From positions 372,001 through 436,000 of the forward strand of contig JAEPQZ010000013.1 in NCBI GenBank assembly GCA_016758905.1: 64,000 nucleotides of DNA. Reading direction: 5' to 3'. The translations under genes and the position numbers were made by a program. The notes beneath the pieces were generated by a model, which made no database searches, was not told where the DNA came from, and worked only from the letters and a program-made list of their open reading frames with translations. This DNA is from Umbelopsis isabellina (lineage: Eukaryota; Mucoromycota; Umbelopsidomycetes; Umbelopsidales; Umbelopsidaceae). Shown here piece after piece: positions 22,954 through 34,170 of this stretch; positions within the stretch are counted from its first letter, which is position 1, and every line of letters begins with the position of its first letter.

Positions 22954-24464
22954 TTATTGTTGTTGTTGTTGTTGTCTGCGACGATCACGCTCCTCGCTAA
23001 TGGTGAGCTTAATACCCTTTTGCTTGGGCAAAGAGATCCAGGGCTTGTTACCTTGGCCGATAACGAAGACGTTGGAGATACGAGTAGCGAATTGACGGTC
23101 AAGAGCATCCTTGACGTGGACAATCTCGAAACCACCAATGTGACGTTCACGGTGAGTGATGACACCAACGCGGCCCATGTTGCGACCACCGGTAGCCATG
23201 CAGACATTGCCAACTTCGAACTTGATGTAGTCAGTGATCTTGGCAGTATCAATATCGTAACGGATAGTGTCGTTAGCCTTGATCAAAGGATCAGGGTAAC
23301 GAATGGTACGACCATCGTGAGTAAGGACATAGGGAATACCCTTAGCTCCGAGTTGAACCTTGCGGACCTTGCAGAGCTTGTACTTGGATTCTTCATCGGT
23401 GATGCGATGGATAGTGAAGCGACCTTTCACGTCATAGACGAGACGGAAGTTCTCACCAGTCTTCTCAATAGAGATGACATCTTCAAAAAGAAGACAAAAG
23501 GCAGGAGTTAATCATCCGTTACTCATCAAAGCTTTCACTACCAATTGCGCTCCACTTGATGCGCAAAGAATGGGACTTGATTCCGCAGGGCTTGAAACCA
23601 CCAGGAGATAATTCTAAAATGAAGAAAAGGGAGGCGCCAACAAAGAAGGCGACGATGCCAGGCAAAACGTTCATCCTAAAATTCATTACGAAAATACCGG
23701 AGACCGTCAAAACCTTCCAAGCGGTCCTCCCTTTCCTTTTCTCATTTCGAGTTGCTCATCACAAGCGGCTTGCGGAAAGGGAGGTCCCAGCTTTGGCTAT
23801 CAAGTGAAACGCAAAGGAAGCAATATAATACAAATATTTCTGAATGTCACTTACCCATGAAACCAGCAGGATAGGTGCTATCAGTACGGACCTTGCCGTC
23901 AACCTTGACAAGACGTTGCATAAGGATGTTTTGAACTTCCTTTCCGTTCAAGGCATACTTAAGGCGGTTGCGCAAGAAGATGACAAGGGGAAGACATTCA
24001 CGGGTCTTGTGGGGGCCAGCGCTGGGCTTGGGAGCATAAGAACCTGAAAATTAACAAAACAGGTTAGCATACTTGTTTAGCGAAAGATGGATTGAAGCTT
24101 GGATTGAGCGTGTTCTCAGAACAAAAATTTTCAACATTAATTGTTTCAGCCTGTTGAGCTTGACGTAGATTTTTGTACATATCATCATAGACTACACCAC
24201 TCCAAGTATTTCGATATCTCGACCGTGATTCCTTATTTTTGATAAAGAGACAAGTTACTCACCGAGAAGCTTGTCAAGCATCCAGTGCTTGGGGGCATTA
24301 AGGCGCTTCATGTGCTTCTTGGGACCGCGAGCCTTAGATGAAAAAATACATCGGTTAGATACCCATCCATGCAACAGCATCATTAATCCATCCATCCATC
24401 TATCCATCCATCTATTCATTCTTTATCATGGAGGGATGAGATGAAAGTGTAGAAACCTTACCAT
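22954..24464 (-). CDS. RPS4: 40S ribosomal protein S4 (eS4)
   Basis: Four exons. The first codes only the start Met (ATG|GTAAGG), a common ribosomal-protein gene design. Then come '[20 protein letters not shown]', '[20 protein letters not shown]', '[20 protein letters not shown]', '[19 protein letters not shown]', and a KOW region '[19 protein letters not shown]'. It ends '[20 protein letters not shown]' followed by R and six Gln. The S4-like RNA-binding, central and KOW domains are all present. It is a structural component of the small subunit. The poly-Gln tail replaces the usual short Ala/Gln end. The intron at 24044-24262 appears to host a C/D snoRNA. Codon use is strongly biased, as expected for high expression. 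Confidence 0.97.
23726..23784 (-). other. Perfect 11-bp inverted repeat in RPS4 intron 3
   Basis: On the gene strand, CCTCCCTTTCC (23784-23774) pairs perfectly with GGAAAGGGAGG (23736-23726) across a 37-nt loop. The loop contains GTGATGA, a match to box C, but no good box D (CTGA). It may be a structured intronic RNA or a splice-site-bridging hairpin. Confidence 0.45.
24104..24204 (-). ncRNA. Candidate intronic C/D box snoRNA targeting LSU rRNA
   Basis: It lies inside the 219-nt RPS4 intron (24262-24044), on the host-gene strand. Box C ATGATGA is at 24188-24182. Box D' CTGA (24149-24146) directly follows a 15-nt guide, GTCAAGCTCAACAGG (24164-24150). That guide is fully complementary to CCTGTTGAGCTTGAC, part of the universally conserved GACCCTGTTGAGCTTGACTC block of eukaryotic large-subunit rRNA (from memory of rRNA sequence). 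A C'-like TGTTGA and box D CTGA (24119-24116) follow. Flanks GAGTGGTGT (24202-24194) and ACACGCTC (24113-24106) can form an 8-bp terminal stem with one bulge and a G-T pair. Box D is 72 nt from the 3' splice site, a usual position for intronic snoRNAs. By the D+5 rule it would direct 2'-O-methylation of the second U in CCUGU. I cannot assign a name. Confidence 0.75.
24387..24413. repeat. (TCCA)n microsatellite in RPS4 intron 1
   Basis: Imperfect tetranucleotide array of tcca/tcta units within the first intron of RPS4. Confidence 0.7.
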
Positions 24465-24861
24465 TGTGAAATATATATATCAACAAGTGAGAGAGAGAGA
24501 GAGAGAGAGAATAATCTCTGAGGCGCTGGCCAGCCTAATATTTTTTTCTATTTTTCAAAAACCGCCCCTCGCGATTCCCCTGTTTTCCTCATAGAAATAT
24601 CTTTGCGCATTTGGACAAGTCCTTTACTTAAATGTCAGACCTGCAGTGCAGACAGCTGCTCGAAAGCAGAATAGTGATATTTGGACACAACAGCAAGGGC
24701 AAACATGAAACAATTTGTAAACACACTTTAAATGAAAGCAACAATTCTTTATATCAGGAAGGAATGCTGTACAAATGTTGACTAGTATTGAGTTCACCTC
24801 GGTCTGCTTTCTCACTTCCATAGTGAATTTTTCGATATTATAATGTTTCACTTCTGCTTTT
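24465..24861. other. RPS4 promoter / eIF4E 3' flank
   Basis: Contains the RPS4 5' leader with its CT tract and further upstream sequence, then the eIF4E 3' UTR. No gene is visible. Confidence 0.45.
24489..24510. repeat. (GA)11 tract; CT-rich leader of RPS4
   Basis: An uninterrupted GA repeat reads as (CT)n on the RPS4 strand, 25-46 nt upstream of its ATG. Pyrimidine tracts at this place are common at transcription starts of ribosomal-protein genes. Confidence 0.7.
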
Positions 24862-25769
24862 CTAAATTGTAAATCGTCCGCTGCTCTCTGCTGGGCCCTT
24901 TGCTCCGGCATCACTGTGAGGGGTAAAATCAAGAGGCATAGTTGGGATGTTGAGCGATTCTTTCAATTTTTTTCTAAACAAGAGATTTTGGTTTAGTATA
25001 TTTATCGAACTGCGCGATTGATAGATAAATGTACATACCCAATAGCTTCCAACACTTCCTTGTTGTCGCTGCTTCTGGTCCACAAGGAAATTCTGAAAAA
25101 GACCTTTCTGACAGAGACAACCGCACCAGTTATCTCATTTTCGTTTGGCAACTGCTCGCCTATACATGCAAGCAACTAAACAAGGTATTGAACGTAAGTA
25201 CATGTAACAGTGTTCTCATAATAAAAAGTAGATCGAACGTACGGTATACAACCAAAGATCATTGATGGCTTCACCAGTTCTGTTTTTGGGCAGTTGCACA
25301 CTGAATTTACCGCCACTTTCGTTAGCAGGGTCTTCCCACTCAGGTCTGATTCCTTTCTTGAACAAATGATAATTTGAACTGATGTCGAGACGGCTAACTT
25401 TGATGATATTGTTGAATACACTGTCAAAAAAAAAAGGCGTTAGTTGTTTTGAATTGTAGACTTTGATAGTAGATGCTAAACGTACGCCCAGAAATCTTCA
25501 ATGGTTTTGAAGGTGACAATTTCTTTCAAATTTTGTGACCATGATTGAACATTTGCTTTCTTTCCAGGATTGTCGAACCACAAGGTCCATTCGTTGTGCA
25601 GTGGGTGTTTGACGTTGTAGTTCATTCGATCGTGGAAAATTGTGATGGATTCTTCATTTTCGGTATCCTTTGATTCTGTGGTAGTGTCAGCAGCATCAGT
25701 TGGAACAACAGCATCAACAGATGCTGTGGCTGCTGGCTCAACTTGAGGAGGGGTTTCAACAGCAGACAT
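24862..25769 (-). CDS. Cap-binding translation initiation factor eIF4E
   Basis: About five exons, roughly 215 residues. An acidic, Ala/Thr-rich N-terminus precedes 'HPLHNEWTLWFDNPGK', which holds the first cap-stacking and eIF4G-facing Trp residues. Then 'TIEDFWAVFNNI', 'GIRPEWEDPANESGGKF' (second cap-stacking Trp-Glu pair), 'NDLWLYT' and 'EITGAVVSVRKG' follow. It ends 'GPAESSGRFTI'. These are the canonical eIF4E blocks, in order. It binds the mRNA m7G cap and recruits eIF4G. The exon joins around 'FWA|VFNN' and 'GSYW|KKLKES' were read by eye; the last junction is the least exact. Confidence 0.93.
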
Positions 25770-26646
25770 TGGTTAACAAGTGAAGACCTTTGCTCTGCTA
25801 TGGAAAAAAAACTGTAGGCACAGAGGGTTGAACAAATGTCGCCGGGCAAGCCACTCGTGACGTCATTTAGCAAGGTACAAAACAACAATTTTGACCAGTT
25901 CTTGAGATGGATTGACCCTATCATTTGCTATAGTAAATTTTTCTTTAGTTTTTGCCTACTATCAAGCATATTATGAACCATTGTCGAGTATGTACTATAT
26001 ACAAAATGCTATCAAGCTGCAAATGTCACTAGCTTCGCGTTCAAACCTCCAATTGTTATTGGTGAAGCATCTGTATACTAGAAGTAAATCCGAGCATGTT
26101 CTCCAAACCCTTGGAGCAATCTTGATGTGCTTCTCTTTCTATTCTCCATCAACATATTGCTTTATATGCTACGAAAGCTTTTCTTGTAAAAGCTTCTTGC
26201 TCACCCAATAATAATCTCAGCTCAGGAACTATCGTCGGCCTCTATAGCTTTGAAATTTCATTCGACTTGCAGCTCCGATATCAACTCACCGGAGACAGGG
26301 GAATTTGGCTCTCAAGATGCAAAAGAACCTTTGATGCATGACTTATAGAAGAAATAAGCAGCGATTGCGACTATTTTAAATCTTTATAAATTGTTTTTGA
26401 ATACATGGATTCAATATATATCAAATAATCAATGTTACATCAACAATCAAACCAACATAGCGGCCCAATTCCCTTTGTTGAGAATGATAACCATCAAATC
26501 AAAATTTTAGCAGTCCCAACGGGTAGCCCCAATTTTTTTTTTGTTCCGGAAATGACGAGGGAAAGAAACGGGAAAAAAAACAGGCTCCCAGACGAACAGC
26601 TTTCAAATTTTTGTCCTTTCCTACTCGTCTTTCTTTCACTTGTATC
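25770..26646. other. Divergent spacer eIF4E / PDH-E2
   Basis: 877 bp between two outward-facing starts. A plus-strand open stretch at 25912-26211 looks like chance. The T/C-rich 26520-26640 part is probably the E2 promoter and leader. Confidence 0.45.
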
Positions 26647-28603
26647 ATGTCTGCTAGACGCCAGCTTTTGAGATCCTCTTCTCAGCTTTCTGCTGCTCTC
26701 CGTAACTCTGCTCCTAAGGTTGCTGCTAGAACCACCCCTTTGTTGGCTCGTTCTTCCGCAAAGGCTGCTCGTGCTTTCTCTACCACTAGGTAACTTTACA
26801 AACAATCATTTTGTCTTGGAAATAACCTGATGTTTGTAGCGGTTTATTTACTTTGCGTATTTTATTTCAGCTCCAATGGCTTCTATGCTCTCCGTGCTTT
26901 GCAGCCTGCTACCTTGAAGGATGTCAGACTTTACAGCTCAAAGTGTAGGTTTACTTTTTAGCGATCACGCCAAACGCCAACTGATGAATCACCTGAGCAT
27001 TTGCCTAACAATTCCAACAAACATCTTTAGCTTTCCCATCACACACCGTCATCAACATGCCTGCTCTTTCTCCCACGTAAGTGTTGAACTATTAAGCCCT
27101 TACCCTCATCACCGGCTACTGTTTCTAACTTTCGGAATGTAAAAAAGTATGACCCAAGGTAACATTGGTGCATGGAACAAGAAGGTCGGTGACTCTATCG
27201 CTCCTGGTGAAGTTTTGGTAGAGATTGAAACCGACAAGGCTCAAATGGACTTTGAGTTCCAAGAAGAGGGTTATATCGCCAAGATCTTGACTGATACCAA
27301 CGCTAAGGAAGTTGCTGTTGGCTCCGTAAGTACTCGTAAAATTTCCCCATTCCCGTGTGCTACCGAATTTTTGCATATCGATGAGAGCGAGATTTACTCA
27401 TAAGTGCAATTATTTTTATATATAGCCTATCGCTGTGTTGGTTGAAGATGCCGATGATGTTGCTGCTTTCGAAGAATTCACTGCTGAAGACGCTGGTAGC
27501 GCTGCTGCTCCCAAGGAAGACGCTGCTCCCGCTGCTGAGGAGAAGAAGGAGGAGGAATCCTCTGAGACCAAGGCTGAAGCTCCCAAAGCCGAGTCCAAGT
27601 CCTCAAGCTCTGATGGTAAGATTATCACAATTCTTAGTCACAAAGCATTCTTTGAAGATAACGGGTTTATTAACCTATTTGTCTTTTTTTCATCGCGACT
27701 ATAGATCGTATCAAGGCTTCTCCCATTGCACAGAAGATCGCCAACGAGCGTGGTATTGACTTGAGCAAGGTCAAGGGTACCGGTCCTGAGGGCAGAATTG
27801 TCAAGGAAGATGTTGAGAACTTCAAGCCTTCTGCTGCCGCCTCCAAGCCTGCTGCTGCCTCTGCTGCCAAGCCCGCTCCCGCCAACGCTCCTACCACCGC
27901 TGCTGGCCCTGCTTACACTGATGTTCCTACCACTAACATGCGTCGTGTCATTGCCAACCGTTTGTTGGAGTCCAAGACCACCATGCCTCACTACTATCTC
28001 ACCTCCGAGATCAACATGGAGAAGATCAACAAGCTCCGTGAGGTTCTTAATGCTTCTTCCAACAACGAGTACAAGCTCTCTGTCAACGATTTCATCATCA
28101 AGGCCTCTGCTCTTGCTCTTAAGAAAGTTCCTGAAGTCAATGCATCATGGCAAGGAGATTTCATCCGCCAATATCACAACTCTGATATTAGCGTTGCTGT
28201 TTCCACTCCTGCCGGTCTCATTACTCCCATTGTTGGCTCTGCTGAGAGCAAGGGACTTGCTGATATCTCTAAGCAAGTTAAGGAGATGGCTGGTCGCGCT
28301 CGTGACAACAAGCTTCAACCTCACGAGTTCCAAGGTGGATCTTTCTCCATCTCCAACCTCGGCATGTTCGGTATCCAACATTTCCAAGCTATCATGCAAA
28401 CTGGTCAAAGCGCTATCTTGGCTGTTGGTACCACCACCAAGCGTGTTGTTCCCGATGAAACCAAGGAAAGCGGATTCTCTGCTCAAGCTGTTATGGAAGT
28501 CACTCTTTCTGCTGATCACCGAGTTATCGATGGTGCCGTTGGTGCTCAATGGCTCCAATCCTTCAAGTCATACATGGAGAACCCTTTGAAGATGTTGTTG
28601 TAA
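26647..28603 (+). CDS. Dihydrolipoamide acetyltransferase, E2 of mitochondrial pyruvate dehydrogenase
   Basis: About six exons. An Arg/Ser/Ala-rich presequence ('[19 protein letters not shown]') targets mitochondria. The lipoyl domain ('[20 protein letters not shown]', '[15 protein letters not shown]') carries the lipoylated Lys in ETDKA. An Ala/Pro/Lys/Glu linker leads to the E1-binding domain ('[20 protein letters not shown]'). A second Ala/Pro linker and the catalytic domain follow, ending 'SADHRVIDG', with the His and Asp of the HxxxDG active site. The last residues 'NPLKMLL' match the family. It transfers the acetyl group to CoA and forms the complex core. Only one lipoyl domain is present, as in fungi. 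Codon bias is strong. Confidence 0.96.
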
Positions 28604-29077
28604 ATTAGTAACACATCAACATGTACGCTCTCTTTTTCCTAATCACACCTTTCTCCTTTTAAGCAAAAACAATTTTTTCTTTCATTTGCACCTTGTGTTA
28701 TTTGGATCGCTTTTTATTCACTATCTTTTTTTGTACCAAGCTACACCCTAAAAATCCGGTTTTGCAGTACATAGTCATCTTGTAAAGAAGATGGTGCTTA
28801 AACACAACAAGGCGGAAATATTTCAATAAAGTCCTTGCCTTTTTATAGACATATAATAGACTTGTATAAGGCTAACATTGAGATGTCATATCATTTTGTG
28901 AGTAGAATGAATAAAAAAGATGGACAAGTGTAGAAATTCGCTTTCCAAAAGTGTGCCTCACGTGTTTTGATTATGCAAATGTGAGCACGCAGACATTTTT
29001 TTTTTTTTTTTTTTGGAATTTCGAATTGCTCCCATTTTTGACTGGTCAATTCTCTCCAACTTGTCGATTCCGCCACA
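28604..29077. other. Spacer PDH-E2 / importin alpha
   Basis: 3' UTR of E2 and promoter of the importin gene, with a 19-nt T-run about 65 nt upstream of the importin ATG. No other gene is seen. Confidence 0.5.
28996..29014. repeat. Poly(T) tract (19 nt)
   Basis: An uninterrupted T-run upstream of the importin alpha start. Such tracts exclude nucleosomes in fungal promoters; a promoter role is inferred. Confidence 0.6.
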
Positions 29078-30983
29078 ATGGATAGAAATGCAGAAGGAAG
29101 ACGCAATGCGTTCAAGAGCAAAGGAGTTTTTAAGCCTGAAGAGCTAAGAAGACGCCGAGAAGCTCAACAGGTCGAGATTAGAAAACAAAAAAGAGAAGAA
29201 AATTTGACAAAACGTCGCAACTTCAATCCCACTGAATTCAGTGAAGATAGCGACGATGATGTCGATATCGACAACGCTGACAGCCAGGTAAGAAAACGAT
29301 TACAGCAATCAAACAACAGTGATACTCTACACGATATTAAATCTTTGCATTCAGCTTGCCGAGATTCTCCCAGAGATGATTCAAAGCGTGTACTCCGATG
29401 ATGTAGAAATCCAACTTCAAGCAACCGCCAAATTTAGAAAGCTATTATCAAAAGAAAAGAACCCACCAATCGAACAAGTTATTGCATGCGGTGTTGTGCC
29501 TCGATTTGTTGAATTCTTATCTTCTCCCAACCACAATGTCCAGGTAAGCAGAAACATCGGTTTTCATCGGGTTTTGGAGCTGTATAAAGCCCTGCTCTAA
29601 CGCCTTCTCTCTCTAGTTCGAGGCTGCCTGGGCTCTTACCAACATTGCCTCTGGCTCTTCACAACAAACTCAAATGGTTATCGATTCTGGTGCTGTGCCT
29701 TTATTTGTTCTACTGCTTAGCAACCCTGTACCAGATGTCAAAGAACAGGTGATTAGACCTATCCAACATATTTCGTTCTGTTGATACGTTACGAATGCTA
29801 ACTCGATAAAAAAATTTCGTAGGCTGTATGGGCATTGGGTAACATAGCTGGTGACAGTCCACGATGCAGAGATTTCGTACTTCAAAATGGCGCACTTCCT
29901 CCTCTGCTTGGTCTATTCAACCAGGAAAGCAAGATATCCATGTTGCGAAATGCTACTTGGACGTTGTCTAACTTTTGCCGCGGCAAAAACCCTCAACCTG
30001 ACTGGGATCTGGTGAGTTATATTTAGAAGATGATGACCCCTCAATATAGGAGGTATGGAATCCGATTTGACAGCTAACGCATGATTTTTAAATTGCTGTA
30101 GATATATCCAGCATTGCCTATTCTTGCTAACTTGATCCAAGCTACTGACGAAGAGATATTGATTGATGCTTGCTGGGCTATTTCGTACTTGTCAGATGGT
30201 CCCAATGAACGTATACAGGCTGTGATTGAGGCAGGCGTGTGCAGCCGTCTGGTTGAACTCTTAAACCACCATGCCACAACTGTTCAAACGCCAGCTTTAA
30301 GATCAGCTGGCAATATCGTTACTGGTGATGATATGCAAACACAGACGATCATCAATTGCGGGGTTCTTCAAGCCTTGTATCAGTTGCTCAGCAGCCCTAA
30401 AGAAGGAATTCGCAAGGAAGCATGTTGGACCATATCCAACATCACAGCAGGAAACACTACCCAAATCCAATCTGTCATTGAAGCAGGCATGATCCCACCA
30501 TTGATCCATATTTTGGCAAATGGTGACTTCAAGACCAAAAAGGAAGCATGTTGGGCTATTTGCAATGCCACATCAGGTGGCCTTAACCGACCTGAACAAA
30601 TTAAATACCTGGTCAGCCAAGGCTGCATCAAACCTCTATGTGATATCCTCAACTCCATGGACAACAAGATCATTTTGGTAGCCCTTGATGGTATCGAAAA
30701 TATCCTGCGTGTTGGTGACATGGATCGCTCCAATAGCGAAGAAGGTCTCAACATGTATGCTATCATGGTTGAAGAATGTGGCGGTCTTGAAATTATTCAA
30801 AATATTCAGAATCACGAAAACGAAGAAATTTTCAAGAAAGCGTATCTTTTGATTGATAGATACTTTAGTGACGACGAAGAAGAAGACGCTGACATGGTCC
30901 CTGAGACGGATATCAATACAGGATCATTTGAATTCCAGGCAAACGTCAATTTGCCTTCTGGAGGTTTTCAATTTTCCAAGTAA
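29078..30983 (+). CDS. Importin subunit alpha (karyopherin alpha)
   Basis: Five or six exons. The N-terminal importin-beta-binding domain is Arg/Lys-rich ('[20 protein letters not shown]'). About ten armadillo repeats follow with the NLS-binding Trp-Asn ladder: '[18 protein letters not shown]', '[18 protein letters not shown]', '[19 protein letters not shown]', '[14 protein letters not shown]', '[13 protein letters not shown]' and '[14 protein letters not shown]'. An acidic C-terminal tail ('DDEEEDADM') probably binds the export receptor Cse1/CAS. It carries classical NLS cargo through nuclear pores with importin beta. Length and repeat number are normal. Confidence 0.96.
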
Positions 30984-31167
30984 TCAGTCTAAATTCGCAT
31001 TATAAAATAAAAAATTAGGAAAAAAAATTCCGTAGAATTGAACTTTAAGCGTGCAGGAACACCAGCTATAATTTTTGTTGTTATATCCCAAAAAAGCTTT
31101 CTTCTTTCCATAATACCCTGCACCTATACACATATATATATATATACCCTTATAGATTATCATTGGT

Positions 31168-33754
31168 ATGACGCTTTTGCTCACCAAATCATGCCACTAT
31201 GCGGTGCTGGTAGCCATAGAAGAAGGTTGGTTGCTTTTTGGCCAAGTTTCACCTGTGTTTTATTAGGCGGTCCTTTAACTGATGCTTCAACATTTGCTGT
31301 ATAATAGGTCGCCATTTTCCAGACAATCCCGATCACGATGTGTTTATCCAATCCAGACTCAACCTTGTTCTTCCATCTGTTGTGGATGACTTGATCCCCC
31401 CGGCAACGCTCATCAATTCTGTGCCCGTGTCAACCACTCCAAACCCAGCATGGCGTACCACACTTGCATATTTTGTATCTGCCAAATTATTACGCCGTTT
31501 GAGAAAGCAAGGTGCTCAGGTACGCTTAGATATCTCCACCCTTAGCCTCGATAGTCGACATGAAGTCATAGGCTCAGTATCATTGGATGTGAAGGATGCC
31601 AAAATGGTGCTTATGAAGAATGGAAAACGTGAATTGAGAGAAGTTGAGGCGTATGTCGTTGACAAGGGAAATTGGTTGTCATTATCACCGCCATCTAGCA
31701 GCAAGTCAAATCTACCTTCACCTTGTCCAGAGATTAAGGCTGGTTTGTTTGTGCTTGATATGCCGCAAGCTGTAAGTGATCTTGCTGCAAGGTCATCTAC
31801 CCCTGTACCTGCCACTTTTACAAAAAGGGCCCTGGTAAAAAATGACCCTGGATTGGAATTATGTTCAAGTAGCCAGATCATGGAGCATGGAGATACCGCC
31901 CCAAGCAGTATGGCATCTGAAGAAGACGATGATTACGATGATGACGATGTTGATATTGACGAAGATGATGTCGTAAGCCCTTCGCCTTCCACCACCTTAT
32001 ATGACAACAAGAACAAGGGTCTACCACGACGTGTACAATCTCACAACAATATTCCAAATATTGGACTTAGATCAGAATACGCGCGTAAAAGATTCTCGTC
32101 TTCGGCATCACATGCTAAAGTCAATCTAGAAAAGTTATCAGCTGCATTCACTGGCATGAATATTGATACCAACGAAATACCTGTTCCGTCACAATCGCGA
32201 CGACACAATCGTACAACGTCATCGGCTTCATTCTCGTCTGTTAATGCCAATACTCCTCAGAATGGCCAGTCTCCGAAATTACCATATCGTCAGATTGGCA
32301 CAGGAACAAAACCTATTACTTTCTATTTCAATATTGTTCATGCAGATCATCTAAATAGTCTTTTACGAGTCAAATCTTCACATATACAGCAACAGCCACG
32401 ACCATTTTTTCGATACCGCTTTCTCTCCAATGTTGTCATAGCCCCAGCGTCTTCGCTCTCGTTACTCAACAAACATTCTAGACGCAGTGCATCACCAAAG
32501 ATCACTTTCTTCCATTTTCGCGGGCATGCTCGCGATGTTCAATCATGGCTTGTTCGACAGCAAAAACTATGGATTGATTTAATTGTCAAATCAGATCCAA
32601 GTGATGACGAAGAGGGCGAAATCATTGGACTATGTGAAATACCATTGACTGGCATCACCATGGCAGCGGCTGATCTTTTACAAAGATCACCCAACGAATC
32701 GGATGATTACTTTTATGGTACTGTACAACAGGATTCCATTGAGAAGGTTTTACCAGAACGAAGTTTTCCAGTCTATGATTTGAAGACTAGAGGCCTATTG
32801 GTGTCAGCACCCAAGGAGATCGCTCGTGTTACTGTTCGTATGGGACTTGTAGCTGGTTGGTGGAATGATGAAGGCCTTACAAATCAACCCGATGATCGAG
32901 CAGCTCGAGTTAAATCACATCGATCCTCTCTGACACGAGTCACTCAAGATCATGTCAACAATCTGAAGCGCCAAAATAGTAACGGCGCTGAGCAATTTGA
33001 ACAGCTCTTGAAGAACAAAAAGTTGAAACGTGCAATAAGCGAGCAGGGCTCGCCTGTAAAGCCAAGTTCTCGCCAATCCAGGTTTGTACCACCTAAACCG
33101 CTCGTCATTCCTGAAACCTTTTCCTTTGCAAAGGACGATGACCTTTCCACCACCGACGATAACGATGTTGACAGATATGATAGTCTGGATTATGACGTTG
33201 TGCCGTCTATTAGTAACCGTCGTCTGCATGACCAGAGACGTAAACCCCTAGAGAAATCCCTGATGCGAGGGCACTCAGATCTTGGACCGTATCGCGAAAC
33301 ATCACGTCGGCCAAGCACCGATCGCAACAAGAGCATTGATGATATCTTGATGCCTCCGCCATCATCAACTTCTTCACTACAACGGCGATTGAATCGTGCT
33401 CGAACACATTCTTCATCTTGGACGACTGATGTGCTTGCACCTGTGCCTTCCTTGACCGCTGATAGCGATACTATAAATGACGATTATGATGAATCGTATC
33501 AAGAATCTCTGACGCAGATGTATTCCGAAGCCCTAGATCTAATGCGAGACCATTCTATGCGATGGTCTAAAGTGAAAACGTTGGTGACTAGCGAAGTGGA
33601 TCGAGTATTACGTGAACGCCAGCGCTTGGCAGAATTTAGGAAAAATGTCGAAGTCATGCTCAAAACTAAACGAGCCAAGGATCATGGTATTGCCAAACCA
33701 ACTCTAGCTGGCCGAACCAGATTATCTGACAAGAGGCTATCTGGACAGTTCTAG
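31168..33754 (+). CDS. Cep120-like protein with two C2-type domains
   Basis: Two exons (31168-31225, 31308-33754), 834 residues. The first exon gives 'HYAVLVAIEEG', joined in frame to 'RHFPDNPDHDVFIQSRLNL'. This resembles the start of the first C2 domain of animal CEP120 (EGRRFP..P.H). A second C2-type domain of the CEP120/DUF3668 kind begins at 'KPITFYFNIVHADHLNSLL' and includes 'FFHFRGHARDVQSWLVRQQ' and 'GLCEIPLTGI'. Between and after are Ser-rich and acidic linkers. A short helical end ('YSEALDLMRDHSMRWSKVK') stands where animals have a long coiled coil. CEP120 promotes centriole elongation in animals; the job in a fungus without centrioles is unknown. Confidence 0.78.
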
Positions 33755-34170
33755 CTTTAAAAAAGATATCTATTTTTTTTTCATCCGCTGTATTTTTCTT
33801 CCTTTGTCATGTTGTGCTTATATCCCCGTCTCACATGTGGTTGTAATTCATTTGTTTCTACTTGTAAAATTTGCCCTGGCGATATTCTCAGGTGCGACTA
33901 TTGTCAAATATCTCTACCGCTTATTTCCATCTGTATCTTTTTTCTTTCTACCCAGTTCCACACACCCTCTCCCCAAACATTCTGTCAACCCTCTTATATC
34001 TACTGCTATACCACTACCGTCAATCACAAGATTTACTTTTTTTAAAAAGAATTCAAATTCATTTGTCATACGCCTATAGTTTACTTTATATTCTTTGGCA
34101 AATAACAGTGTGCACGGGCATGGAGTTATATACATATACTATTGCGTTTTACGAAGCAGCAACAAAAGCT
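33755..34170. other. Convergent spacer
   Basis: T/C-rich 3' flanks of the Cep120-like gene and the DJ-1 gene. No supported gene. Confidence 0.45.

Noticed and set aside
23556-23807. Open frame antisense to RPS4 intron 3
   Set aside because: It overlaps the hairpin and intron on the opposite strand, and the Lys/Pro-rich translation matches nothing.
25912-26211. Open frame of about 99 codons between eIF4E and PDH-E2
   Set aside because: Hydrophobic random-looking translation in AT-rich DNA; no domain or upstream promoter context.
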